Translations under genes and position numbers: made by a program | The notes under the pieces: model-generated | What the model was told of the DNA's origin: nothing | Databases searched by the model: none | The model's input: only the letters and a program-made list of their open reading frames with translations | DNA from: Coffea arabica | Taxonomy: Eukaryota > Streptophyta > Magnoliopsida > Gentianales > Rubiaceae | Direction of reading: 5' to 3' | Length of the DNA: 64,000 bases | Assembly: GCF_036785885.1 (NCBI RefSeq) | Contig: NC_092323.1 | Location: 3,326,501-3,390,500, forward strand | Part shown: one piece after another, positions 12,372 through 25,056 of the stretch | How the letters are laid out: the number at the start of each line of letters is the position of its first letter | How positions within the stretch are numbered: the first letter of the stretch is position 1

Positions 12372-13131
12372 CGTTCTATTAGGGGTGGGCGCGGGTTGGG
12401 TACCCGCCCTATTCACCATTTGGCTGACCCAACCCGCACCTTACGGGTTAGCCATTTTCTGACCCTTACCCGTCCCGCATATCAGCGGGTACCCGCTGAG
12501 ATAGGGTCGGGTCAGCGGGTATTCGCCCCCGCCCCATTTATCATTTAATTTTTTAAAAAAAAATGATTTATACCAATTTAATTTTATATTTTACACATTC
12601 ATCTGAGATTTAATAATTTTTTTTTTCTAAAAAAGGTTTTCCACCAAGAAACAAGCATGCGAAGAGAATATAAGATAAAGGAAAAAAAATTAAAAGAATT
12701 CAAAATTAATAAAAATTTGAAATAAGTAGCCCAATTTTTAATATATATGTTCCGCATTAATTAAACTTTTTTTTATAAAATATAAGATCATGACCTCTAC
12801 AAATGAATCTTGTAAATAAACTATAGTATCTCATATTTGTAATGCAAATTGTTCAATAAAATTACTTATTTAGTTCCAACTTATTATTTTATAGTGTGTA
12901 TAAAAATAAAAATAAAAATAAAAATAAAAAATATATATATGCGGGGCGGATTGAGTACCCACGGATTTTTAATTATGTGACCCTAACTCGTCCCGCATCT
13001 TAGCGGGTACCCGATCCTCTTTTGACCCGATCAAATAATAAAAATCGGATATCCTAATTTTCGGATCGGATCGAATCAGATATGACGGGTTTTCGGATTA
13101 GTGGATAATTTTGCCCATCCCTGCGTTGTAT
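12372..13131. mobile_element. Non-autonomous hAT-type element with 8-bp TSD
   Basis: The 744-bp element at 12380-13123 starts TAGGGGTGGGC and ends GCCCATCCCTG, an imperfect terminal inverted repeat of the usual hAT form. The flanks are CGTTCTAT (12372-12379) and CGTTGTAT (13124-13131), an 8-bp target duplication with one mismatch. The subterminal parts carry repeats of GCGGGTACCCG and GACCC. There is no transposase ORF, so it depends on an autonomous relative. Confidence 0.8.
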
Positions 13132-13844
13132 GAGTATGTCTGTAAATATACCTGATTGCAACGCACGTTAGCCTCTAGTTTTTTTTTTTTTTTAGCCTCT
13201 AGTTGTTACCTGCAAAATTCGAAACATCTGCTCAATAAATTCAAGTTCCGGGTATCGCCATCTGTTTTTCTTTTATAGTTATTATTATTGTTATTATTTA
13301 ATCTTTTGCAGTCTTTGGGTGGGGATTGATGAGCATTGATACGTGCCGCTGTTATTTTCAAAAAGAAAAAATAATGCTTAGTATACTTCTGCTAATGCAA
13401 CCCATGTACTTGTTTATAGGTTAACAAATTTAAAAAAATATCTTTTTTTTATTGGTTTTTCATTTAACTCATCTAAAATTTAAAATGTTGTTCTTGAAGA
13501 GGGGTAGACTTTCCAAAAATTAAATTTAGAAGTACATGATGATTATTTCAACTCCCAAAAAATTATTTCATAATTTTGAAAAATTATAGTAGTAGTATTA
13601 ATCTAATGTCATTACAAAAACATCCTGTACCATATATATTGGAGATTTTTTTTTAACAAATACATATTCCAGCGGGATGTCCAAAAGTCAAGGTCAACGC
13701 AAGCACCAAAATCTAATTTAAAAATAAAATAAAATAAAATGTTCACCACTTAGCATTTGCGCTGCAGGGGATAGGAGAAGGGACGACGGACGACGGAGTA
13801 ACTATTCGCCGCCAAATCATTATTAGCTCTCGCTGCCCCTCTTA

Positions 13845-14845
13845 GGTACTACTACTTGCTTTTGCCATCTGTCTCTCTCTCTCTCTCGCCCGCGTCGTTT
13901 CTTATGACTCTTGTTTGACGGGGATTTTCAGCTGAGATTTAATGTTAGATTATGTTGCCCTTGAATTTAACGAATTTTATTACTGTAATTTTGTACTATG
14001 TTCAAGATTGATCGACTGTTCTGTTCGATGCGATAAAATCTACTTAGCCTCTGAACCAAGTCCAGATATATTTCCATTTATCCAGCAAATCCTCCGTTTG
14101 CTTGTTTCACCACCGCAGCAGAAATTTTGTCATTTTACCACTCTATACTTCTGGTAGCCTTTTCTTTTATTTCCTTTCTTTTTAATGAAATTTTCCTACG
14201 CCGGATCTTTCATAAGTAGCATGAGTCCTAGCCACCTGCCATAATCTAGGATGCATATCTTTGATTCTTCCTGTTAGTATGTTAAGTCCTATTTTGACGA
14301 GTTCCTTTGTCTTGTGTTGGAACTTGGAATTAGGAATTTCGCCTCCTTTTTATCATTGACAACATTATGCGATTATCATGAAAACGTGGTTTGGTTCGGT
14401 AGTAAGCAAGGGTAGCCGACCAAAAAGGGAAAAAAAGGAAAAAAGTGACCGTGCTGAGACGGAGCTAATTGAACAAGTACCGTGTATCCCTAAGAATCCA
14501 ACTAGGAATAGTGAAGAGTGTAAGCTGAATGGAGATTCAAAGTTGTAGATATCAGAAGTCCTGGACGTTGTTGCTGTGATAGCAAGAGCATGTGATCATT
14601 TTACATGAATACTAATGATCATTTTACAGACTGGGTAATGGGCATAATTAAATGTTTGCCGTGCATGACTTTTTTCTCTACTAATTTGAAACTCTCTGTT
14701 TCTTTTGTTGCTAGCTTCTGTGATGCACTCCTCGTTGAAATTCTATTCTGTGCGACAAATATCATATATCAGTTCCTTGCTTTCTATGCTAGTCTTTTCG
14801 GGACAAGAGAAACAGGTTAAAAGCTTTTTCTTGTTGCCTCCTCAG
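13845..14845 (+). other. Probable 5'-UTR intron of the HIR gene
   Basis: A donor AG|GTACTA at 13844/13845 follows a CT-rich leader, and an acceptor CTCAG at 14841-14845 lies ten bases before the start codon. A leader intron would explain the 1 kb gap between the promoter-like, CT-rich DNA near 13770-13900 and the ATG at 14856. This is inference from splice signals only. Confidence 0.5.
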
Positions 14846-14855
14846 AACATATAGA

Positions 14856-16683
14856 ATGGGGAATTTGTTATGCTGTGCACAAGTTGATCAATCCACAGTT
14901 GCCATCAAAGAGACATTTGGTAAGTTTGATGATGTACTTGAGCCTGGATGCCATTTCCTTCCGTGGTGTCTTGGAAGTCAAATTGCTGGATATTTATCTC
15001 TTAGGTTGCAGCAACTGGATGTGCGTTGTGAGACCAAAACCAAGGTTTGTTTAGTCTTACCACACGCTTTTGTTTTCTTTTTACAAGCCACAAATAACCT
15101 ACCCTAGAAAAGAAGCAGAGACATGGTACAAGATTGCATTTGAAATCAGTTTTCATTCTTTATGCGAGATTGCAGTTGAAATGAGTTTTCATCCTTTACT
15201 ATCTGCAAGTAGAGTGTGAGTTTATGTCTCTTAAATAGCAAATAACGTCTTATGTAAGATCGGGGTCCATCCTAAAGGATTCCATTGGGTTGACCTCCTG
15301 TATGCTTGGTACTCTAGAATCTAGATGGGAATAGTTAGAGAACGAGACTTGTGGTCTACATATTTATTTTCATTCCTTCTATTGTTTGTACTGCAGGACA
15401 ATGTCTTTGTGAACGTAGTTGCATCAATACAATATCGTGCCCTGGCTGATAAAGCCAGTGATGCTTTCTACAGACTGAGCAATACCAGGACCCAAATCCA
15501 AGCCTATGTTTTTGATGGTATGAATCTGAAAATCTTAGCATTGGCGATGATTAATCTTACAAGTCTCATTCCTTTGGCATTTTATGAGGCTATAGCAATT
15601 GATACCCCTTTACCTCTCATTCCAGTCATCAGAGCAACTGTTCCAAAGCTAAACCTGGATGATGCTTTTGAGCAGAAGAACGAAATTGCAAAAGCAGTAG
15701 AAGATGAACTTGAAAAAGTAACTATCTGCCAAGATATTATACTTCTGTTGTCTTATATTGATGATAGCATGTTCCTTATTAATACATGATTCGTGTTTAA
15801 TACAAAAATTATGTACACAGGCTATGTCTGCTTATGGATATGAGATAGTTCAGACACTTATCGTTGATATTGAACCAGATGAGCATGTGAAACGTGCTAT
15901 GAATGAAATTAATGCAGGTAAGCCATCCACTTCCTTTTTCCATTTACAAGTATGCTAAGACTCATCCCTTAGAGCAACTTTTAAGATTGACTATATTTAT
16001 GTTGGATTTATTTCAGAGAGTTATATGTGAGATAATATCTTTCTTCTTTGCATAAACCTACCGATTGCTTTAGTAACATGTTAATACATCCGAGTTAGTT
16101 CATCAGAATTAAGGTACGAGAGGTGGCATGTCTCAGATAATGTCACCCCTGTCATTTTGTTCTTTCTGGAAAAAAAAAAGGTTCCTGTCCATATACTACA
16201 ATTGGAGAATTGCCATGTAATGGAACCCTGACTGACTCTTATGTGTGAGTTGGGCCGCACTTTATACATACTGCATAATAAAACTGTTAAACACATCACC
16301 TTTTGGCAGCTGCAAGATTGAGAGTTGCAGCCAACGAGAAAGCAGAAGCTGAGAAGATTATTCAAATCAAACGTGCTGAAGGTGATGCAGAGTCCAAGTA
16401 CTTGGCAGGATTAGGTATTGCTAGACAGCGGCAGGCAATTGTGGATGGTCTGAGAGACAGTGTTCTTGGGTTCTCAGTCAATGTACCTGGTACTTCTGCC
16501 AAGGATGTTTTGGACATGGTCCTCATCACACAGTATTTTGATACCATGAAAGAAATTGGTGCAACATCCAAATCTTCTGCAGTATTCATTCCACATGGAC
16601 CTGGTGCTGTTCGTGATGTTGCTGAGCAGATTCGGGATGGATTACTTCAAGCTTCAGCTCACCAGCAACCAAACCTGCTGTAA
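14856..16683 (+). CDS. HIR1: Hypersensitive-induced reaction protein (band 7/SPFH)
   Basis: A membrane-anchored scaffold protein of 290 residues from the prohibitin/stomatin (SPFH) superfamily. In plants HIR proteins form plasma-membrane oligomers and associate with immune receptors of the NB-LRR type. Exons: 14856-15044, 15397-15517, 15626-15717, 15821-15917, 16310-16683. The N-terminus MGNLLCC offers a myristoylated Gly2 and palmitoylated Cys. The SPFH core follows ([54 protein letters not shown]). Next is the coiled-coil [20 protein letters not shown], then the conserved tail [18 protein letters not shown] and [15 protein letters not shown]. The length is normal for the family (about 285). 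All junctions are GT-AG and in frame. Which HIR paralogue it is cannot be decided here. Confidence 0.96.
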
Positions 16684-16751
16684 TGAGCCTGGTTTTGATG
16701 ATTGATTTTCAGTGCGTCTGATAAGCCATTATACAGTGATTTTCTTGAGAA

Positions 16752-16775
16752 GTGTGTGTGTGTGTGTGTGTGTGT
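16752..16775. repeat. (GT)n microsatellite in the HIR 3' UTR
   Basis: About twelve uninterrupted GT units lie 70 bases after the stop codon, so they are probably transcribed as part of the 3' UTR. This is a plausible length-polymorphic marker. Confidence 0.9.
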
Positions 16776-17680
16776 CTTGAGATGAAACGTTATAGAGCCT
16801 GTACTTTTATTTTTCCCTATCAACTTTGTACATAAATAATGCTCTTTCCAAGTGTGTTTAATACATAAAAGAAGCAAGCATGTCATGGAAAAAAAGAAAT
16901 CTACTGGGCTTTTTCCATGTATGCCCATTTAGAAGTTTCTTTAATACAAGCCTTCTAGTCAAAGGACAGAGTCCTCTCTTTTTTTTTTTTTTGGATGAAG
17001 CAGGCATTCTATTTTCTTTTTCCTTTCAATCCGTGAAGGACAATAGTTTATTATTTATTTCTTTTGTTTATAAGAGGATCATTACTCTTGAAACAAGCTT
17101 TAAATTGTTCTGTCTTTTCTATGAATTAAGGGTGAGAATTATCAATTTTTGAAACAGGAGATGACTAGAAGTACTAAGATAAAAAAAACAAGGTTAGAGA
17201 GATCTGGTGGAAGAGAAGGATCGCCGATTCCCACTAAGAACCTGAATAGAATGCCAAATATGAAGCGATAGAGAAGTGACCTCACCCAGAATAAAACGCC
17301 AAATTTGAAGCGAATGTTGTTTTGGATATCAAAAACATCCCAGCCCTACTGCATCTTTGATGAGGATTGTCTAGTCCCAACAAACCGTGTATTGTATGAT
17401 GGGCAAAGAACTTTGTTGAGTTTTCACAGTACGAAAAGCCATTAAAAAAATATATAATAATGAACTAATGGACACAGCACATGTAGGAGATATCTTAAAA
17501 AGAATTAATGAACCGATGAACATGGCTCATGTAGGAGATGTATATGTACTAAAACGTATATGCAAGTGATGGCTTTCCCTGTTACCTGCACATGCAGAAA
17601 CCTCCCCTGAGAAAAATACTATGCCCTCAGGAGTTAGGTAACCCAGATCAGAAATTATTGAGATCATATTCAAAACTAAT

Positions 17681-17949
17681 TACTCTCTCCGTCCCATTGA
17701 AAGTGCCATACTTTTTATTTTGAGATGTCCCAGAACATTTGTCATGTTGGAAAAGTCAAAACACCTTTTAATCTCTCTTTTCAATATAACTCTTCTTTCT
17801 AATCATATGTATATTATCATTCAAATTTAAAATTTGAATTTATGGAGATAAAATTGAAAAGAAAAGCATAAACATCACAACCAAACCACTATTCTTAAAA
17901 AGTTAGATTTTCAAAACATGATTAAATAATTAGGACAGAGGGCATAGTA
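17681..17949. mobile_element. Stowaway-like (Tc1/mariner) MITE
   Basis: The element starts TACTCTCTCCGTCCCATTG and ends with the inverted form GACAGAGGGCATAGTA. This matches the common CTCCCTCCGTCCCA terminus of plant Stowaway MITEs with a TA target site. The 269-bp length and AT-rich core fit. The termini have diverged, so the copy is old. Confidence 0.65.
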
Positions 17950-18854
17950 TTTTTCTGGAGAGCTGTTCTTGTGAGAGTTCTGTTAAAAAGGTTATAAGCT
18001 AAGCTTAGAATCAAACTAAACGAGAAAACATTGAGACCGATACCAACCATGATTCGCCGTCAAGGGTCACGTAGCGATTTCGATTGTTTCATATCCGTCA
18101 TGACATATCGATTAAATATCGAGTGATTTCTACATTATAGCACATAAAATTTTTTTAAAAATCTGAAAAAATTATTAAGATTAAAAAATACCAAAAAAAA
18201 CACAATCTGAAAAAATATCTAAATCGATTCCGAATTGATTCGAATATATCGGTTCATACCAATCATCACAGATTTGAAACGGTCAATATCAACTGAGTTA
18301 CAACAAATCGCTGCGGATATGAAAATATCTGCGATTTGGATATCGTACCGTTCTCTCCATTCAAGTTACTACTCGACTAATTCTAATATGAATCGGCCGA
18401 TGTTGCTAACCATGATGCCAACCGCACAAATGAATCATTCGGTAGGAACCTCGGCCGCCCTGGTTTCCACTTCCAGGGGGTGCGTAGAGTTTAATGAATA
18501 AAAAGGACCATACAATCAAACTTTAAATTAATTGAAGTTTGTTCCTGAACATTTGCAAAAATATCGAGAACAACGCTGTTTAGTCAGTTCAACCCAGCTC
18601 AGTCTCAAAATATGCTATCAAGATTAACCAGAACCTAAAGTCAAAACTTCTTCAAAGAAACAGGCAAAGCATAATCACTTAGACACGAAACAAAAGAAAA
18701 TTTGACTTTGTGTACGGGTTCAAGCAACCATCTAAACATACTCTATTTCTATACTTTAAATTCCACCAAAATAAACCGCCAAAAGAATAAGTCGTGACCA
18801 TGCTCTCCTCAATCTAACTTATTGCTCCTAAACCAGAATAAGCTCACTGCTCAT
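17950..18854. other. Intergenic region between HIR and VDAC
   Basis: AT-rich DNA at about 18050-18460 is rich in CGAT and ATATCG words and may be a degraded repeat, but no termini were found. The final 300 bases probably include the VDAC 3' UTR. No gene was recognised. Confidence 0.45.
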
Positions 18855-21438
18855 TTAAGGCTTCAGGACCAGGGCCAGCCCAAACTTGGCACTCTGGTCA
18901 ATAGACTTGGTGTCTACTTCCCCAGTAATTGTGAAAAGGGACTTCGGACGCCACTCATGCTGGATCAGAGCACTGGCTTTGCCATAATTGTTAACCCGAG
19001 CCTTCAATGTGGTCAAGGGATCCAATGCATGCTGAGTTCCAAGAGTGATGGTATTTTCGTTCGTGGAGAAACTATGTGTCACCTCAGCACCAACAGCAGT
19101 ACTAGTCAAGGGGCTCACAGTATGGTAGTATGATGCACTCAGAGCATCCCCCTTGTCATTCCTGAACATAAATACTTGTTAGTCAAGTCATATATGAATA
19201 ACGAATAACACCATTAATATTTAAGCCAAGACCCCAGAACATATTGCTGGGAATTCATGGACATACCAAAAACTGTCTTTCAACTATACTACAACCAAAG
19301 AAAGAAAACAGCTAACAATATATATGCAAACCGCAAAAAACCAAATATATTCTCTGTATCCCAATTAAGCAAATACAACTGAATAACATTGCCATATTTA
19401 AGATAACCACTTACAAGGTCAATGAAGCAATAAGGTCAGAATTGGTGAAGCTCAATCCAGCATTGCACTTAGTTAAGGTCCCAGTCTTGGTGTCGAAGGA
19501 AACATCGGTTCCTAGTGCAAGCGCATTGGTTCCAACCACACCTGAGAAGTTGATAATAGGGTTCGCTGTCAACCCAACGCTTGTGCTTATGCCAGCATAG
19601 TCATGCAGATATTGAAGTTCTAGCTACAATGTGGAATAACAAATCACTAATACATTTTAAAACAAAGATATATAGCAACAGTGATGTTGAACCACAAACA
19701 AGAAGTCAAAGAGATTCTTACCTTTCCAGACCGTTGGTCAGGAACTCTGAAGCTAAGGATTGTCTTCAGACCAGGTACAGGCTCATCAATTTTAACAGCC
19801 GTGAAGAGCTGTTAACAAAACATAAATAAATAAAAAAACAGCAGGTTAGATTCTGAAGCACTAAAAAAATAGTGGGTGATCTGTGCAAGAATAACCAATT
19901 AAGCTTGCAAAACTACAAAATTCATAACCCATAAAGGGTAATGTATCTAAGAACAAAGAAATTTGGCAAATACTGAAAACATGGGACAAGGTTAGGGGCA
20001 AAACAAATCCGTCTAATATCCATGGAAAAAAAAAAACAAGCCTACTTAGGAAGTGGGTAGCAATTGAGGGACGAGGTGTATTAAACCCAAAGGTGCAAAC
20101 TGATTTCCCATAATATTCATGTTAAAAACAACTATGCCGAAGAATTTTTAATTTTGATAGAAACATCATTTACCACCAGGGACAAGTGATCTAACAGAAT
20201 ACACTATTTAGCAAACAAACATGATGAACACTGCCGTAAATATACATAGACTAAGACAACAGTGATTCAATTGCATACGAGAGTATCTAGATTGGACTTA
20301 CGTTGGAGTTTGTGTCCACTTTAAAATCAGTGGTAATGTTCTTGTTCTTCAACTGAGCGTTCACATCAGCCCAAAAAAGATCACCCTTCTTTGTTCCTGA
20401 TGACGTGACAGCCTAAAAGAAACAAAGCAGAGAACCATCAAACTCGTACAGAAGCAGCAGAGGAATCGACAGTCTCTAAGACTCACCAAGCTGTGATATA
20501 TAACTAACAGCATTAAATCTACACATTCACATTCTTATCTGTTATGTGTTCAAGCAATTGTAGATATGCTGCTATAAAAACAATGAAGGACATGCATGAC
20601 CTAAAGCAGAACAGTGACCTCAGCAAAAATTTGGTCGTTGCAAGTCAATAAGATTCCATCATTCCTTTAACAAGTGAGAATGAAAATAGGTCATAAAACT
20701 ACCTTGAATACATAATATTACCACCAACAATGAAAATAAAGGGGTGCAACAACTAATGCACATCCAAAAGTCTAACAAGCAAATGCAACGGAACTGCCAA
20801 GCCAGTTCTCAGCCATTACACAAACAGGACAAACTAATAAACATTCATACAAACTTCTTCCAACGCAATTCACGCATTCCAATAACATGAACAATTACCA
20901 CATTCAACAAAATAACTATTATTTTCTAAGTGTACCATCCAGCAAAATATAACACATCATTTTTTCTGGAACTCCTAAGAACGAAAATATTCCTCAGCAA
21001 ACTATTGTGAATTCAACAAATAAATTTTACTTTCAAAAAAACTACGACAGAACAGTTTCCAGAAAACAAACAAATAGACGATAGCTACGGAATAAATCCA
21101 AAAAAAAAAAAACTCACAACTCCAGTTGGCGAGCAGGTTGAGATAGTGAACTTGTGGTCGCTCTGGAAATCCTTGTACAGAAGATCTATTACAACACACA
21201 AAAAGGAAGAAAAAAAAAAACTTCATCACCAAAAAAAGGGGGAAAAAAGACTAGAACAGAACCGCAATGATTCAATAATTCAAGCGTATTTATAGCCGCA
21301 TAAATTGAAAACATAAATACATAATTTCGATGCATCGACACATGTATGTATTAATGTATGTATACACGAACGAAAGGGAAGAAGTAGACCTCGGACCTTC
21401 TTGCCGATTTCGGTGTAAAGACCAGGACCTTTGGCCAT
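18855..21438 (-). CDS. VDAC: Mitochondrial outer-membrane porin (VDAC)
   Basis: A voltage-dependent anion channel of 276 residues, a 19-strand beta-barrel that passes metabolites across the mitochondrial outer membrane. Exons on the minus strand: 21438-21390, 21185-21118, 20412-20302, 19808-19722, 19623-19415, 19161-18855. The sequence follows the plant 34-36 kDa porins throughout. It begins [14 protein letters not shown], then gives [20 protein letters not shown], the GLK motif in [27 protein letters not shown], and [20 protein letters not shown], and ends FGLALVLKP. The length is exactly that of the family. Six exons is the usual plant VDAC structure. The other reading of exon 1 (a longer 5' end) is not needed because the ATG gives the canonical N-terminal helix. 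A TATA-like box lies about 130 bases upstream. Confidence 0.97.
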
Positions 21439-21562
21439 GATTTCAAACTCTGCAGAAAATTATCGAAGTTTCAAGAGGAAGAAAACAACTGAATGGAGAG
21501 AGGAGCAGTGAAGCTTTGACGCAAGAGCGGGAGTGATTGGAGCAGGCATCTATGCATGGGTG

Positions 21563-21572
21563 TATATATAGT
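21563..21572 (-). promoter_or_regulatory. Candidate TATA box of VDAC
   Basis: On the minus strand the sequence reads ACTATATATACA, 125-135 bases before the VDAC start codon. This is a reasonable distance for a short 5' UTR. It is supported by position and sequence only. Confidence 0.5.
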
Positions 21573-21863
21573 ATAAGCGTAATTCGGTGGCTTCGGGGCC
21601 GTAGATAGAAAGCTTGGAGAAGGGGATAAACTGAGATATTCTATTTCTATGCCACTCTCAGGGGATCAGGGCCGTCCAAATGCTTCGAATTGTTTTGGGG
21701 ATCGCTGTTAGAAAGCTTGGAGAAGGGGATAAACTGTAGAAATTTTACCAAACCCTTCGAAAATTACTTGACCAGGTCCACAGATCCACTTGTGGACCGT
21801 GTGGTTCATTAGCAGCCACGTCACTTACACAACAACAAGGATTAACAAAATACTCCTTTCTGT

Positions 21864-22362
21864 CCCCCAACTATAGCTGTTAATCGAGCCGAGTCGAGCC
21901 GAGTATTTGGCTGCCGAGCTCGACTCAAGTTTAATTCGAGCCGAGCTCTACTCGAGCTCGTTAGAAAAACGAGCTTTAAAATGTGTTCGAACTCGGCTCG
22001 TTAAATGTACATGTGGCTCGAGTTCGAGTTCGAGTTCGAGCTTGACTCGTTTATCACAAACGAGTCGAGCTTCACGAGCTCGAGCTCGAGCTCGTGCAAA
22101 TTAACCTTAATAAAAACCTATAATTTTTAATTTTTATAATTTTAATTTCTAAAATGACAAATATGTCCTTCATTAACGAGCTCTAACGAGCTACTCGAGT
22201 ATCAAACAAGCCGAGCTTACTAGGCTCGTTAACTAAACGAGCATGTTTCGAGCTCGAGCTCGACTCGTTAAACAAAATTAACGAGCCGAGTTCAAGTCTT
22301 AATGAGTCAAGCTCTAACGTGCTTTCGAGTTACTCGATTGACTTAACAGCTCTACCCCCAAC
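21864..22362. mobile_element. hAT-type MITE with perfect 8-bp TSD, built of CTCGAG-like repeats
   Basis: The element is 483 bp (21872-22354). Exact 8-bp direct repeats CCCCCAAC flank it at 21864-21871 and 22355-22362. The left end TATAGCTGTTAATCGAG and the right end (complement TAGAGCTGTTAAGTCAATCGAG) form an imperfect inverted repeat. The interior is dominated by GAGCTCGA and CGAGTTCGAG words, so it can fold extensively. An 8-bp TSD indicates the hAT superfamily. There is no coding capacity. The apparent ORF at 21907-22104 is only the translated repeat. Confidence 0.88.
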
Positions 22363-23018
22363 AAGGAAAATTGGTATTTTATTATTATTGCATTTTTTCG
22401 GGAGCCCAAAGAAATGCTAATTAAGTAACTTCGATTTCAACCAACTCCCTCCCTCCAAGGAGTAGACCACAACATTAATTGTAGAGTGGGAGCTCAAGGT
22501 TTAAATCTTATTTTTTTATTAATGTGTCTCTATACGAGTAAATTTTTAAAATTCATACGGACGCGTGATCATGCATCCGCTTAATGTATATAATGGTTCA
22601 GTCCCGTCTAATTGTACCGTTATGCAAAAAAAAAAAACTTTCATTTCAATAATATGGTAGATAATAACTGGTGCTAGTACATTCTTCACTGGTTGCAGCT
22701 ACAAATTGGCCAATTACTATTGAATTGTGAATATGGATCAATGACATACTTTTTTCTGAACCATCGATTTCTTCATCTTTTCAGTACAAATCACCATACC
22801 ATACTGATTGCTGACCTGTTGAGCGGCTAAGGCTTGAATTGGAATATTTAGACTGTAATTTGGTGGTGCAGCTGCTGGTCTTCCTACCTTTTCTTCGGAT
22901 TCTTCGTTGCTGTTATTCATGTCATAGAGTATCAACATTATGAAAGGATGCCATTTTTTTTTGTACTCGGCCGACTAATAAATTCATGTCGGGTTGGAAA
23001 AAAGGCTCCTTCATTCAT
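22363..23018. other. Intergenic region between the hAT MITE and PIN8
   Basis: AT-rich DNA downstream of the minus-strand PIN8 gene. It probably includes the PIN8 3' UTR. Short ORFs here have no recognisable domain. Confidence 0.45.
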
Positions 23019-25056
23019 TCATAACAACGCTAATAGGTAGTAGTAAGCCAATGCAATCGGTGTAGCTATTAGCATGCCCATTAATACCCTGTAAGAAACG
23101 GATGAGTAGTTTTAACCCTTTTGGAAGTTCCAAGTATTTGACATGGTCGTATAAGAATAACAAAGTTTGATTGGTTAATTACCCTGTGCTGAGGATGTCG
23201 GGATGTACGTGATACTCCTTGGCAAATACAAACGGAACGATTCCTTGAGGAAGCGCTGCCTGTAATTGCACAAAAACTCAAAACATCCACCAATTACATT
23301 TCACAAAGTCCCCAAACAAAAAGGTGATATGCTTAATTTGCAACCCCCAGAAACCACAGAGCAAAGTAACATTTCACCTGTACAATGGCTACTTTAAACG
23401 ATCTTCCTCGCAATCCAACAGCAATGGAGCATCCTGCCATCACAACTGGACCCACCACAAACCTCATTGCCATGGCTAACAATGCTTTTCGGGTCCCGCA
23501 TGCTAGTATACCCGTCTGTGAAGCCATGAAAAGACCTAGAGAGACAGCCAAGAATCGGAAGTTCTCAAGCAACAAGTGTAAACTGACATCATTTTTGAAG
23601 ATGATTTATTTTACAGTTTACTCACCTAAGCTGAACATTGCCATTCCTAGTCCTCCGTCCGACAGTACAGTTATCGATCTGTCAACTATCTTTGGAAGCT
23701 GTAGTCCCCACCTGCATCCAATTCAATTTCTTTTTATCGATCATGGCGAGGCTAAATATATAACAGATGCATAATGCTTTGAGTGACATTCCGTTCTGAG
23801 GTTACCGTAGATTTAAGTAAACCAATCCTGCTTTAAGCTAATTACCTAAAGTGTATGCATGCCCAGACAAGACCGGCCAGAGTTCCATGAGTATTGGGAT
23901 TGCTTATGAGCTTCCGTCCGACGGTAGAGAGGAGAAGCGCAATCTTAGACTTTTTTCCTTGGCTGTTGTTAGGTTCATCCTCTTCTTCGTCTTTTTGTGA
24001 CGCTGCTTCTGGGGCCTCTAGCTCTTCTTTGGTATTTGGATAGACCAAAAAAGCTTGCACTTTAAACTCCGCGGTCAAAAGAAATTAAAAGGACATCTAC
24101 CTTGATTTTCCTCCTCGGAGTCTAATTTATGCCATAATAATGTTTGCCTAGTTCATCACGCTTTTGATTCAAATCTTTGTTCACATTTGAATCGTTGATA
24201 TACAGAATCAAGAACATTGATGCATACATAAAGGACTACACTAGAGGCGTAAGCATGTCGCAACAAGGCAATAAACGTGGGAATTAAGATAAATTTTGTG
24301 GGTCCAGCCACTATCTTTTTTTTTTTTGAAGACTGAACTATAAATACTAGTCTGCTCTATACTACTAATATTTTTCTTTCGATTGTTCAATCTGGATGAA
24401 TGCAGCCTACTATTTTTTCTCTTGCTTGCTCGGGAAAAAAAAAATAAAGTTAATGAGAAATTAAAGGGGTTTATTCTATAAAAAGTGGGTGAATATGTGG
24501 AGATCATAGATGAGTATATATTCTATGCGTTTTATTCTTTACGTATACCTGAAACTGTTGATGGGGGAGTGGCGTCAACTCCTCTCGCGGCATTGATCTC
24601 AAACAAAAGCAGTAAAAGGTTGTACCAGATTAAGCTTTGTAGCACAACTATCTGAGCAAGGAACCCCGCTGCTTCAGCTCCATACATGGCTCTCAACAGT
24701 GGGATTCCCAGGATCAAGGTATTGGGAAGTGTTGATAGCGAGAGACCTGTAATGACCCAACTCAGGCTTCCTCTGGAGTTGATTTTGGCGATGACAGCCA
24801 AAACAAGGAAGGCCAGAAACTTTTGAAGGAAATCAGCACATATGAGCTTCAGATTCATCTTGTAGGGGTTGTTGGATGAGATGACCTGAAATGACAACAA
24901 TGGAATTGAGAATCTTGCGACAAACTTGTTGATGCCTGAGCATTGGTCAGCTGTGAAGAGCTTCCACCATTTTACAGAGGCATAAGCCAAGATCATGGCT
25001 GCGTATAATGGGAATATGGCTTCCACAACGTGATAGACATCAATCAGGGAAACCAT
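23019..25056 (-). CDS. PIN8: Auxin efflux carrier, short-loop PIN (PIN8-like)
   Basis: A membrane transporter of about 370 residues. Exons on the minus strand: 25056-24549, 24059-23846, 23711-23626, 23535-23378, 23259-23183, 23088-23019. The N-terminal helices carry [59 protein letters not shown] and [18 protein letters not shown]. The C-terminal helices carry [19 protein letters not shown] and [16 protein letters not shown]. The hydrophilic loop is only about 60 residues, acidic ([11 protein letters not shown]), and not the 300 or so of PIN1-type proteins. This puts it with PIN5/PIN8, which sit in the ER and modulate auxin homeostasis. PIN8 is known from pollen. The start of exon 2 is uncertain: acceptors at 24059 or 24053 both keep the frame, and neither has a good pyrimidine tract. 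Confidence 0.92.

Noticed and set aside
21907-22104. An ORF with Ser and Ala-Arg runs
   Set aside because: It is the translated CTCGAG-type repeat of the hAT MITE.
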